This document shows, in pieces, positions 32,311 to 43,440 of a stretch of DNA of 64,000 bases (position 1 is the first letter of the stretch; each line of letters begins with the position of its first letter). The DNA is taken from contig JAUPFP010000084.1 of assembly GCA_036925085.1 (NCBI GenBank), forward strand, positions 528,268-592,267. Reading direction: 5' to 3'. The translations under genes were made by a program, and so were the position numbers. The notes beneath the pieces are model-generated. The model ran no database searches. It had not been told where the DNA came from and saw nothing but the letters and a program-made list of their open reading frames with translations. This DNA is from Brachycybe producta. Taxonomy: Eukaryota > Arthropoda > Diplopoda > Playtdesmida > Andrognathidae.

Positions 32311-32479
32311 ATCGTTTAAAATTTAATATTTTAGAAACAATAAATTCTATATATTTAAAATTGTTCATATTTAAATCTACATATTTAAAATATTTTAATT
32401 GTTAAAATAATAAAACAAATTAGTAAATTTTTTTATTTAATAAATGGTTTTAAAAATCCTTTCATTAAAAATTACCAAA

Positions 32480-32700
32480 ACTAAGTAGAAAATGAAAGTG
32501 TGTTAGAAACTAGAATGGTAGATGAATCATTAAATAGTAGGCCTAATTTTATTTTGATATATTTCAAAATTTTCAAAATTTTCAAAATTTCAAAATTTAG
32601 ACACAAATTTAAAAAAACTCATTTTAAAAGCTTGAGACATGAAAATGTCTCAATGTGATTGAGCTACGCTTCTAGTTTCTAAAACACTTTTAAAAAACAT
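32480..32700. mobile_element. FB1 foldback element
   Basis: TGTTAGAAACTAGAATGGTA left, GATTGAGCTACGCTTCTAGT right; the middle has a TTTTCAAAAT slippage repeat in place of the loop. Confidence 0.75.
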
Positions 32701-33813
32701 TTTCATTTATAACATTTATTATTTCTAAAATAATCAATTTCAAACATAATATTTTCAGTGCGCTAGAGACCTTTTCATAAGAATTGCAGTTCAGTTCCTA
32801 AGCGCATTTAAAGCGGTTCGGAAAGTATGAAACACTGTTCATGTCAAAAATTTAATTAATCGTTCATCAATTGAATCACCAATTATTATTATTATTATTA
32901 TTATTATTGTAAACATACCTTGGTATAATTTTGACGTAAATAGCACCTCATACATTGCAACCATCTCTAGACGATTACTATGTATGAATGAGACACCGTT
33001 TATGTCAAATTTTTTATTAATTGGTAAAGAAAAAATTAAGTATTGATATAGATACTGTATATTTTCAAAATAAGGTAGGCCTACAAGAGGCTTAAAAAAA
33101 TTGCGCCACCTAGTGGCGACTTAATGCACGCATTTATTAATATAAAAATGTTTCTCTTTCTCTCTCCTTCCATCCATCCATTCTTTAGTGGGCGCGTGTT
33201 GCAAAAACACGCAGACACGCGACCGGATGTATGGTTGGCGGTTTCCAGTGTCAACACACACGTGTGTTTTCCTATTATGCCAATCAATGGATGAAGAGAC
33301 TAGAAAGACCTCAATAGAGAGATAGCAGCAGCAGCACCTTTCATATAAATACAAGTCTATAAAATATAATGGTGGCTGTTGCAAAATTGTAATAAGAGAG
33401 TTCAGGACACAAAAAAAAAGTTCCAAAATTCTAATAATTGAACCCTTACAACCCCCCTCAATAAAAATCCCCTCTCTATTATTCAGATTATTACTAAAAC
33501 AACAATCTCTGAGCATTATGTATGTAGGCCATATTGTAATAAAAATTGTTATTGTTATATTGTAATTCAATGCAATTATGAGTTGACAGCAATTAAGGGA
33601 TTTTGTTTTTGTATTTTGTCTGAGGTGAATTGCGGAAAAACGACAAAAAGTAAAGAGGGGTCATGTGGCCCCCGTCCTCCTTCCTACTCTATAAAAGGTC
33701 ATATTGGCGATCAAAATTCTCACCAAAAATAATATGATTATTTCCGGGTTGAGAGACTCGAAAGGGCCCCCTACTCCCCACCGCCCCTTCATCAAAAGCA
33801 ATAATAACAAGAC
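32701..33813. other. no gene seen
   Basis: Holds the ATT microsatellite and a GC-richer piece near 33190-33270; a 149-codon minus frame (33121-33570) is low-complexity and unsupported. Confidence 0.45.
32886..32909. repeat. (ATT)n microsatellite
   Basis: About eight ATT units. Confidence 0.85.
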
Positions 33814-34300
33814 AGTCTACAGGGTGTTTAAAAACATTTGTAACACATTTGACACATTCCAATCACTTGTCATAAATCTCTCATAAAACTTTCAGAAGGG
33901 CAAAATTAAGAAGTTTTTTTCATATGTTTTAGAAACTAGAAGGGTAGCTCAATCACTTAAGAGTAATTTTCATGTTGATATCTTTCAAAATAAGCTTTTT
34001 AGGTGACCTAGTAAAACAAAAGCATACCAGTAGTATATGATACAAGTCTACAGGGTGTTTGAAAATATGTATAACACATTTGACACAATAAAAATCACTT
34101 CTTCTAAAGGTTAATTCTTTCTTTCGAGAGCAAAATTCAGAGAAAATTTAATGTTTTAGCAAATGTGCAACAAAAAGTTTCTTTCGAAAGATATCAACAT
34201 GAAAATACCAATTATGTAATTAAGCAACATTTCTAGTTTCTAAAACACTTATTTTCTTCTTAGTGTTTGCTTCAAAAACTGCAGAATAACCAGAGTTTGA
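33814..34300. mobile_element. FB1 left arm and right arm separated by a duplicated ACAGGGTGTTT segment
   Basis: GTCTACAGGGTGTTTRAAAA...TAACACATTTGACACA occurs at 33816 and again at 34047. The first is followed by an FB1 left arm (33885-34000), the second by CGAGAGCAAAATTCAGAG and an FB1 right arm ending TTCTAGTTTCTAAAACACTT. Looks like a tandem duplication later eroded. Confidence 0.65.
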
Positions 34301-34312
34301 AAATTAGCTGTT

Positions 34313-34495
34313 TCTAAAAACACCTTAACAAACTGAAAGTATTTTAGAAACTAGAAGTGTAGCTCAATCACTTAAGGCTATTTTCATGTTAATATATTTT
34401 AAATAAAGCTTTATATAAAAAGTTTAATTTGAAAGATATCAGACATGAAAATACCCTTAAGTGATAGTGTAACCTTTCTAGTTTCGCTTAATTAT
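34313..34495. mobile_element. compact FB1 with minimal loop
   Basis: TTTTAGAAACTAGAAGTGTA, AATATATTTTAAATAAAGCT then directly TATAAAAAGTTTAATTTGAA and CCTTTCTAGTTTCGC. The asymmetric loop is lost, leaving a nearly pure hairpin. Confidence 0.8.
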
Positions 34496-34793
34496 GTTTC
34501 CGATGTTCATAAACCATCTTAATGTTTCTTTAACATTAAACAATAATATTATCAACATGAATCCAAAATTGAAATCTGGTCCTTTCATTTCCAATTTTGA
34601 TCTAATTTTCAAACAAGCGCATTGTTTTTGAAACACGTTGTACTAACAGGGGGTCCTTCATTTCTTTTAATAAAAGGTCTATTATAAATTTTGGTTTTTA
34701 ATAGCACCAAATAGGGCCCTTTTTATTGGTAGCAAATTTACTTCTATAAGGTCCTTTCCTAAAGAACAGTAAAGAATAAAATTATCGATTGGA

Positions 34794-34794
<1 letters not shown>

Positions 34795-34856
<62 letters not shown>
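34795..34856. repeat. (TA)n microsatellite
   Basis: 62 bp of pure TA. Confidence 0.97.
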
Positions 34857-34860
<4 letters not shown>

Positions 34861-35549
34861 GCTACCCATCATTAATTTTAATTAGACGCAGAGTTTTAAT
34901 TGGTTTTGCAGCAAATCCATTTCCGATTTGTTGTTGCCCAATCTCTCCTCCTTCTCCTTCTTTTATAATATATTTATTAAAAAGACACACAAAATCCCCA
35001 TTATATTTTAAATTGTTTTTCTGTTTATTTATGTTTTGTTAACAAAAACAACGATAAACATTTTCAAATGAAAGGTTTATTTTTTAAAATAAATAAATAC
35101 AAAAAAAAAAAAAAGGAAACCTACAAATTGCTTTTCTTTGCTTTTTTTACCCTCCTAGTATATATGTTATTTTCTGTGTGGGTATTATTAGGTGAAGGTA
35201 GAGAAAGATCTACATCAAAGACAATTTGTGAGAAAATGACCATATGTTCTAAATCATCGCCCATAAAAAAATACAGCTATAACTATATAGTATCATCTGC
35301 GCATGCGCATTTCAATTTTTTTTGGGGGGGGCAATTTATTGCCCTCCCCTCCCCCCTTTCCATGATGCTGAGTTTCCTCCAATTATGCAACAAATCCGAT
35401 ATTCCTTTTTTTTGTTGCAAATTTAGTGGTGGTTTTAAGTTAATATTTTATATTCGAATCAAAATGGCCGCCAAATCATCTTAAATTACAATTTTCTTTT
35501 CAAAATAAATAAAAAGCTGGAATAATGCAGTTTTCAATTAAAGAGACTA

Positions 35550-35705
35550 AGGCCCTTAGCACACAAGACCACTTTTCGACTGCAAAATCAATTCGAGTTG
35601 TCGTCAAAACCGACCGACCACCTTCCAATTAAGTCTTACTATAAAAATACATTGCAACCACAGCTCAACCACCTTCGACTTCAGTTTGCAGTCGAAAAAA
35701 ATAAA
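35550..35705. mobile_element. CCACTTTT inverted-repeat element
   Basis: AGCACACAAGACCACTTTTC...CGACTGCAAAAT on the left; CAACCACCTTCGACTTCAG and GCAGTCGAAAAA on the right. Second member of the 32010 family. Confidence 0.55.
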
Positions 35706-35914
35706 AACTTAAAATACCGTTGAAAACGAAATTTAGACAATTTAAATAATTTTATTCAATTTATTTGACAGAAAAAATCTGAATTTATTTTTATAAAAAA
35801 ATTTCAAATTAGATAAATTTTATTTTTAGTCGCGTTTTCAGTCAGCGTTTTCAGTATGTGTGAGACATTGGTCTCATTACAGGAATGCATTTTGTTGCAT
35901 CGTGTGATTTTTTT

Positions 35915-36320
35915 ACTCTTCTAGTTTCGAAAAATTTTAAAAATTTATTTTGAAAGTCGATTCTAACAAACAGAATAAATTGAAAGCGCCATCTGGTATT
36001 ACATTAAATAGTAGTCTGGTGACATTTTGTGTCAAGACAAAAAAAAATGGATTTGCTAAAAACTAGAGGAGTATTTTTTTTTTTTACAAATTTTAAAAAA
36101 ATAATTTAGATTTTCAAATACTCATAAAATGTTTATTTTGAAAGATATCATCATGAAACTTCTATCAAGTGTTTCGTTAACTCTTCTAGTTTCTAACAAA
36201 CTTTAAATTTCTTTTTGAAGTCGATTCTAACAAGCCAAAAAAAATATCAATAACCCGCAATATACTAACTAGATGTAAATTGAAAGCGCCACCTGGTAAT
36301 AATTTCTATAAACTAGCAAA
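35915..36320 (-). mobile_element. FB1 subfamily with GCGCCACCTGGT tail
   Basis: Arm TTACTCTTCTAGTTTC...AAAGCGCCATCTGGTATTAC, then AAAAACTAGAGGAGTAT, AATGTTTATTTTGAAAGATA, AACTCTTCTAGTTTCTAACA and AAAGCGCCACCTGGTAATAA. Same type as the copy beside exon 2. Confidence 0.7.
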
Positions 36321-36979
36321 ATAAAATAACAGTCAAGAAAATAAATCAATAAAGGGGCTATCGCATTTCGACGGTCATTATTCGAACTGTAATTATCGGC
36401 CCATTATCTGTGCCTCAGTGTTATTCCAATTTGTGTAAGTTTATTGAAGGCAGTCATTGGAAAAAGCTATAAAAATCCCCCCTCCCCCCTTCCCATTGGA
36501 GAAGGACCACAGATTGCAAAATTCTCACCCTGAAAAAAGAAAAAGATGGCATGCAATTTGCAGAGAAGTAAGTAGTAGTTTCTGAATGCATTTTGCAGTT
36601 GGAACCAAAAATCCAGGCTACATAATATAAAATGGGCCTTCAAGAAAAAAACTGATTGGATAGATCGATATTTAAGGCCACGCCTCTTTTTGTCCTACGC
36701 ACGCCTTTCTTCAATGTTCTCAATTCCATCCTATATATATATATATATTATAGTAGCTCCATATAAAAGACCCCCCTACTCTTTAATATATATTTCTATT
36801 ATTGCTCAAATTGTAACTGGTTCTAAAAATATAATAATCTTTAGAAGAAAAAAAGAAACTATAAAAAATTCCATTAACAATTTGTGAATTTCTAATGATG
36901 TAATTTTATTTCATTATTTCTCTTTTGTTTAATTTCAGTATTGATTTTTTTCCTCCAATAAAAAAGTCAAGACTTTTGA

Positions 36980-37190
36980 AAATAATAAAAAAAATGCAAT
37001 GTGTTTTAGAAACTAGAAGAGTAAATGCATCGCTTAAGATGGTTTATAAACAGCTGATTTCTGAACTGTTCATCGATTATTTATTTTCAAACTCTGATAT
37101 AAAAAGCTTATTCTTTAAGCTTTATTTTTAAGTGAATGAGCTGCCCTTCTAGTATCTAAAATAATTTCAAGTTTTTTCTTGAAGTTTTTC
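36980..37190. mobile_element. FB1 foldback element, rearranged
   Basis: GTTTTAGAAACTAGAAGAGT, then an outer-end sequence (AAGATGGTTTATAAACAGC) out of its usual place, then ATAAAAAGCTTATTC and GAGCTGCCCTTCTAGTATCT. Confidence 0.65.
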
Positions 37191-37319
37191 AGAAAAAAAG
37201 TGTTACAAATTATTAATTAAAGGTATTTTTCATGTTTATAAATATTAATATAATAAATTGCTTCATATTTTATGTTTATTTTACAATTGTGTTCAAACTG
37301 AGATGAAATACGCTAAATT

Positions 37320-37720
37320 TTTGGCGTTTATTCAGCTTGACGAATGTTTAGTTAAGCGTTTATACAGCTTGTTCAATTTGGCGTCTGCTCAATTACAAGC
37401 GCCAAAATGAACGTTTGTTCACTTGCACAGTTTGGCGCTTTTTCACTTCGGCATTCGTTGAATATGGTATTTGTTCAGCTTGCCGTTTGTACATTTTGGC
37501 GCTTGTTCAATTCAATTGGGAGCTTATTCAGCTTCGCGTCTGCTCAATTAGGCACTTGTTTAGTTTCGCGTTTGCTCAGTTTTGGCGGTTTTTTTTAGTT
37601 TGGCGCTTGTTCAGTTTTGCATTTGTTAAATTTAACATTTGTTCAGTTTGGCGTTTGCTCAATTAGGCGCTTGTTCAGTTCGGCGTTTGCTGAGTTTGGC
37701 GCTTAATTGGTCACCTCATT
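37320..37720. repeat. minisatellite, GTTCAGTTTGGCGYTTGYTC type
   Basis: About 20 or more imperfect 15-bp units, commonly paired into 30-bp (GCGCTTGTTCAGTTT / GGCGTTTGCTCAATTA). Several short frames overlap it but all are repeat translations. Confidence 0.75.
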
Positions 37721-38354
37721 TTTATTCAGTTAGAAAACTAATCTATAAATTAGAAACAGTTAAAACCGTGGTCGTCGTCGTCGGCATCATAAAAAGCAAT
37801 GCAGACAAATTGAGATTTGGATTTAGATTAATCAATACGTGGTGTTGTCCATTGTGTACATTATTTTCTTGTACAAACAAAGACGTCATCACAAAAGATG
37901 ACTATTGTTATTCATTTTACTGGTTTTCTATATATTTTTATTGATTTCGTCTCTTCAATTTTACAAGAAAACAAGACACAAATCGAATAATTTTCTAGTT
38001 TTTTCACCTCTTCTTAACAATAATGCACAAAATATCAGTGCAATATTATGGATATTCTTTTTTTAAACAAATATAAAGATTCAAAAACACAATGTTATTA
38101 TTTATTTAAAAATAGAAACAATCAATTTTAATTGATAATACATTTTGAATCATTTTTTGTAGCATTAGCAAAAAAAAAAGCTACAATAAAATATTAACAA
38201 GCGGCCCCTTGACAACGGCAATCACTGATAGCATGACTACTACAGGGTGTTCACAAATTATAAGTTTACTCAAATTTAGTTTGTATTTTCTTTCATTTTT
38301 AACAATTGGATTTTTATTTTAAAAAAAAACACACATAATGTGAGTAACACTAAA

Positions 38355-38655
38355 AAGAAATTGAAAGTTTGTTAACAACTAGAATACCTTACTTAATAGT
38401 ATTTTCATGTTGAAAATAAAATAAATGAAAATAAATGAAAAATTTCAAAATAAAACTTTTTAATTTAGACAAATTAAAAAAACAATTTTCTGCTTAATTT
38501 TCAAACATTTTCAAACATAAAAAGCTTAATTTGAAATATATCAACATGAAAATAATTCTTCTAGTTTCTAAAGCTCGCTAAAGTTTCTCTTTATTTCGCA
38601 ACTTGAAAAACAAAATAAGAGTTAGAGGCGCGTTTACACTTTAAAACCACTTTGA
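38355..38655 (-). mobile_element. FB1 foldback element
   Basis: GTTAACAACTAGAATACCTT, ATAAAAAGCTTAATTTGAAA, ATTCTTCTAGTTTCTAAAGC, outer end GGCGCGTTTACACTTTAAAA. Confidence 0.75.
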
Positions 38656-38664
38656 TTAAAGAAA

Positions 38665-38982
38665 TCTTCTAGTTTTTAAAACAATTTCAAAGTTTCTCTT
38701 TAATTTTCTTAGTAAAAGAATAAAAAAAGTTATCTTTCAAAATAAACTTTTTTTAAATAAACAATTAAAAAAATAACTGCGTAAAGTTTAGTTATTTTCA
38801 AACTGTCATATAAAAAGCTTAATTTAAAAAATGTCATTATGTACCCTTCTAGTTTCTAAAAAAAACTTTTCACAGTTTCTTTTTTAATGTTCCTCCCCTT
38901 TTGAAATAAAACAAAAATAACCAAGAGGTCAAAAGGGAAGGAGGCAACCCCCCCCCCCCGTTTACACATTCAAACCCACCTT
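38665..38982 (-). mobile_element. FB1 copy with 13-C run
   Basis: TATCTTTCAAAATAAACTTT, ATAAAAAGCTTAATTTAAAA, ACCCTTCTAGTTTCTAAAAA. The outer end GTTTACAC is preceded by a C run at 38948-38960. A stray right-arm piece (TCTTCTAGTTTTTAAAAC) lies at the left. Confidence 0.7.
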
Positions 38983-39604
38983 ATTATATATAATTTGTGT
39001 ATTTTATTAAGTAATATCAAACAAATTATGATATCAAAATGTGTTTTCATTTTGAACAACACATTCTAAAAATAAAAAAGTAGATAAGACACCTTTTTCT
39101 CTCTCTCTCTCCATAATTCAATATTCATCCATGTGTCCGTATGTATTTCGCGTGCATTTTGACGATCGAGATTGGTAAAAATTGGTAGAGGTTTGATTAT
39201 GGGGGTCTTAAAAAATAGAACAGCAAAAAACGAAAAAAAAAACAGATTCGACCAATCAACACATGCAACCCCCACCCCTCTCCCCTTCTAACCACCCCTT
39301 AAATCCTATCCATCTAAATAGCCATAATATCAATGTATATTGAGAGATAGAAAGAGAGAGAGAGAGAAAAAGGGACAGTCGTCGTCCAGTTGGTTTTTCC
39401 GTGACCAAACAACATCACATTTGGAGACACACACAGAATAGAAAATAAAAGTATTTCAAAATTGTGTCCGTGCAGCACGCATTTTCATCATTATATATAT
39501 ACACCTATAGGTCACCTCAAACCACCCACCCTTTACTCTCCTCCACGATCCCCCATTTTAATATAAAGTGGCGCAATGAAAACGCGTCAATTTTGTTATA
39601 AAAG

Positions 39605-39745
39605 ACGAACAACGCAGACCACTTTTGGCAGTTGTCGCTAAAAACCGACCACTTCGAATCTTTTCTATACACAGCCCGATCTACCTTCGACTTAATTTTA
39701 TAATCGGAATCGACCACCAAAAGCGGTCTGTGTGCCAAGGGCACT
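39605..39745. mobile_element. CCACTTTTGG inverted-repeat element, short copy
   Basis: AACGCAGACCACTTTTGGCA...CCGACCACTTCGAATC at left and CGACCACCAAAAGCGGTCTG, GTGTGCCAAGGGC at right. About 140 bp. Confidence 0.65.
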
Positions 39746-39749
39746 AAAA

Positions 39750-40046
39750 CAAACTCTGATTATCTTTTATTACAGAAGAATAATTAAAGAAAAACTTGAA
39801 AGTGTTTTAGAAACTAGAAGGGCGCCTTAATCACTTAAAGAATATGTTCATGTTGATATCTTTCAAAATAAACTATTTATGGCCATTTGAAAATGACCGA
39901 ACTTTAAATTGACGGTATTTTTTTTTTAAATGTTTGTCTTTAAAAAGTTTATTTTAAAAGATATCAACATGGATTTACTCTCTTAAGTGGTTGAGCTACC
40001 GTTCTAGTTTCTAAAACATATTCATTTCGATTAAGAAAAAATAATC
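39750..40046 (+). mobile_element. FB1 foldback element
   Basis: CTCTGATTATCTTTTATTAC, GTTTTAGAAACTAGAAGGGC, CCATTTGAAAATGACCGAAC, AGTTTATTTTAAAAGATATC, CCGTTCTAGTTTCTAAAACA. Confidence 0.85.
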
Positions 40047-40347
40047 AAGAGTTCGAGCAAAATTAAGAGAAACTTGAAAGGTAGCTCAATCACTTAAAGG
40101 TATTTTTCGTCTTGTTAATATATTTCAAAATAAACTTTTTTTAAGGACGAAAATTTTAAAAATATTGTCGGCTTAAAGTTGCTTCATTTTTCAAACTCAC
40201 GTAAAAAGTTTATTTAGAAAGATATCAACACGAAACTACCCCTTAAGTGATTAATTTACCATTAGGTTTCTGTTCATTTTGCTCTTTAAAAACAGAATAA
40301 TCAGAACTCGAGAGTAGTTTACACCTTTAAAATTGAAATCACCTTAA
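40040..40347 (-). mobile_element. FB1 foldback element with arm deletion
   Basis: Directly follows the previous copy. AGAGCAAAATTAAGAGAAAC is joined to GGTAGCTCAATCACTTAAAG, so the GTTTTAGAAACTAGAA block is missing between short GAAA repeats. The right arm reaches ATCACCTTAA. Confidence 0.8.
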
Positions 40348-40631
40348 ATTTCAAATGTGTAATTTATTTGATAGTTTTTTTTTCCGAGTCTTTGGGGCAA
40401 TTGAATGGAAGGCGCGTTTTAGGTGCGCCTCTCGATATATATAAAAATCCCACCTGCGGCCCCGGGCACAAAAAATATGGTTCCCAATCGGCATTAAAAT
40501 TTCAATGCGTCGAATCCTCTCTTCTATTCAAATGGAGAAAAAATCCTCCCCCTTTTCCACAAACATCAATCTATTAAATCTACTAATAAATGCTTTATTT
40601 TCGTCTATTTTTTGTGTGTCTTTGCCTTTAT

Positions 40632-40870
40632 CGATTGTGGCTCGCGAGCCTCACGTTGCTCACTTTAATTGCTATAATGGGATTTATTATCCGTTTTTTT
40701 TGTGAAATAAACACATTAAAATGAAATAAAATCTTTAAATTATTTCATTTTTCTCTATTTTATTTATTTAGTTTATTACTTTTTATTTTTAAAAAATATC
40801 AACTATATAGGGCTCGGATATTTATGCAATATCATCGAAATGTTTCTCAATCTGTGGCCCAAGGATCAAT
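40632..40870. mobile_element. possible hAT (Buster/Charlie-like) remnant
   Basis: GTGGCTCGCGAGCCTCACGT at 40637 and TTTCTCAATCTGTGGCCC at 40844 resemble the subterminal GCTCGCGAGCC motif and the TTCTCAACCTGTGG end of many hAT elements. The first motif recurs at 41236 with about 50 bp of flanking similarity. Confidence 0.35.
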
Positions 40871-41134
40871 TGTTAAGTAACAACTCCGTTTATATCAAAC
40901 AATAATACTTTTTTTCTAATAAAAAACACCCGTTAGAGGTTAGAACTTTCTAGTTGACAACCGATTATAACCAGACATCTAGCCTCTATTTTGCATTTTT
41001 ATTAGAAAAAGTATAATTGCAATTACTCTAACGATGATTATTACTTTAGAACTGGCACTATGACCACAAAATGAGAAAAATATGGCATAAAAATCCGCTC
41101 CATTGAAAATAATTTTAACTCAGAAGCAGACTGA

Positions 41135-41290
41135 GAGAAAACATGAAAATAGCCTTAAGTGATTGCGCTACCCTTCTAGTTTCTAAAACACATTTTGCTC
41201 CTAGAAGACAGAATAACTCATTTTTTTTATTGATTGTGGCTCGCGAGCCCAACGTTGCACATGTTAATAGTTATAATGAGATTTTTTCTA
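41135..41290. mobile_element. FB1 right-end fragment next to a GGCTCGCGAGCC repeat
   Basis: AAAATAGCCTTAAGTGATTG and CTACCCTTCTAGTTTCTAAA end at about 41220; ATTGTGGCTCGCGAGCCCAA follows at 41230, a direct repeat of 40632-40688. Confidence 0.55.
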
Positions 41291-41369
41291 TCTTCTTGTT
41301 ATCATAAGAAAATAAATTAATTATTTCGTCTATCATAACAAAAAAAAAACAATGGTTTTATGATTAGTA

Positions 41370-41480
41370 ACATTAAATATCTTAAAGATGTTTTAGGTCC
41401 AAATTCAAGAAGAAAACCTGGCAGCACTTGAACTTCAACTTGAACCCTCGAAACAAGAGTTTCAACACAAAATAATGTTT
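41370..41480. mobile_element. FB3 fragment
   Basis: AATTCAAGAAGAAAACCTGG, ACTTCAACTTGAACCCTCG, CAAGAGTTTCAACA. Confidence 0.45.
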
Positions 41481-41526
41481 TATTGAGTAGACAAGTCATA
41501 CTTTGCGTCACAATAATATACTTCCA

Positions 41527-41926
41527 TTTCCACTACAAAAATTAACTGCAGTTAAAAAGTTAACCACAGTTAATTTTCCTAGTGGAAACAAATGTGGTTA
41601 CATTAACGATGGTTAAATTTCTGAACAATAGAGTTAACTCAACTGCATTGACACAGTGTGGTTAACCATCTTACTGAATGGTTAAATATGTCACTTCCTG
41701 TGTTTTCAAACATATTTAGTCTACAAACAACATGGCGGATACTGAGAGCCACTTAATTTTTGACTGAAAATGTCACAAAATGCACAACAGTTTAACAGGA
41801 AGTGACACAAAATTATTTAAATGAAAATCATTAAAAATGGAAACACACAAAAGTATCACTTCTAGTTTATCTGCAGTTAACTATAACCGTGGTTATTGTA
41901 ACTACAGTTAACTTTCGTAGTGGAAA
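41527..41926. mobile_element. TTTCCACTAC inverted-repeat element (400 bp)
   Basis: Left TTTCCACTACAAAAATTAACTG; right end, reverse complemented, TTTCCACTACGAAAGTTAAC. The interior is dense in GGTTAAC/GTTAACC and CTGCAGTTAA palindromes. Related sequence forms the 47577-48400 duplication. Superfamily unknown. Confidence 0.65.
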
Positions 41927-42164
41927 CGAAGATACAATAAAAAGCTTGTGACGTCAGAGGGGTTGACGACAAATTTAGATTTGTGTCATTTAGTCTAATA
42001 CCAAACAGGGATAATATTTTAAAAAATATGCACAACCTCTTTAAAATTTTTGATTTAATATTCATAAATGTTCTATTAGACTAAATGACATAATCCTCAA
42101 TTTTTTGTTTGTCAACCCCTCTGACGTCATAAGCTTCATCTTACTGTAAGGTAATAACTATACA

Positions 42165-42255
42165 CTGTATACACTTTGAATTGGGGTTTTCTTTTCTGTG
42201 TCACAACCCTACACAGAGGGTACAAGTTGAAGTTTTTCTTCATGTATTTGTACCT
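42165..42255. mobile_element. FB3 fragment
   Basis: TGTCACAACCCTACACAGAG, GGTACAAGTTGAAGTTTTTC. Confidence 0.35.
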
Positions 42256-42954
42256 TCAGAATATTTATGAAATCAAGTTAATAATATACAGAGAAAAAGA
42301 GAGAAACAATAAGGTTCAGAATATTAATTAGAAAGAAGAAGAAGAAGATGATGATGATGAAAAATGTAACATAATATATCATTATTCATTATATTTATAT
42401 ATGAAAATAGGTTGTTGTTGTTTGGTTGTAATATTTCTAATCACGTTATACACACACACACCATATTGAATATTTTTTTATTGTGTTTGTTTTAGTCTTA
42501 AGTTACAATCATAATAATCTACACAAATGAAGTTATAAAAGATTAATAAGTACATAACAAAGTCATTATTATTCATAATGCATAATTCTGACTCAAAATG
42601 CATTATAGAACAACTTTTTCTATCTCTCTATCTCTCTATTCAAACAAAAGATTTTGCATTCAAAGTTTTAATTAACATTTCTGATCAACATTTAATTTCC
42701 GTCTTGTTTACACCATAATCTATTTTTCTCCCAGACCACCCCCCCAATACCCCATTATCTCATCCACCCTCATTAATATTCCCGCCATAAACAAACTCAT
42801 CTTAAACACCCACAATACACCATCATAACTAAATGAATTTTGTATAAATTCCGATATTAGGGTTCATATTTTATAATAACTTAAGTTTAAACATGATTAT
42901 CTTATGAAGCAATCTAAAAGCAACAACATTACGAAAAATGACCCCATAAGTGGT
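42256..42954. other. no gene seen
   Basis: AT-rich; GAA/GAT trinucleotide patch at 42340-42362. Confidence 0.5.
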
Positions 42955-43440
42955 TATTATTCTGTAATCAATCTTTATGAAGCAAAATAGAAGAGAAAAT
43001 TGAAAGTGTTTTAGAAAACTAGAAGGACAGTTCAATCATTTTAAGGTACTTATCATGTTGATATAATGTATTTTAAATGAATTACATGTTTTTAATTTTC
43101 ATGTTGATAACTTTCAAAATAACATCTTTATTAAATAAAATAAACGTCTTAAAGTTGGGTCATTTTCAAATTTGACATAAAAAAGCTTATTTTGAAAGAT
43201 ATATCAACATGAAAAATACCCTTAAGTGATTCAACTACCCTTCTAGTTTCTAAAACATTCTTAAGTTTCTTTTCATTTTGCATTCTGAAATACAGAAATA
43301 AAAAATTTGATCAGAGTTCGCGAGGCCGCCGTTTACACTTAAAATTCTAAACCACTTTAAGTGATGTTCAACTACTGTTCTAGTTTCTAACACAATTTTA
43401 ATTTCTTCTAATTCTATGTTTCTATTTTTTAAAGACAAAA
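42955..43440 (-). mobile_element. FB1 element with duplicated left inner arm, plus extra right arm
   Basis: GTTTTAGAAAACTAGAAGGA; the CATGTTGATA segment occurs twice (about 43049 and 43099). Loop CTTAAAGTTGGGTCATTTTC, right arm CTACCCTTCTAGTTTCTAAA to CGTTTACACTT. A second right-arm end (CTGTTCTAGTTTCTAACACA) follows at 43376. Confidence 0.8.

Noticed and set aside
31794-32319. Frames of 130-146 codons near 32 kb
   Set aside because: They overlap the CCACTTTTGG inverted-repeat element, and both strands are open in part; no domain.
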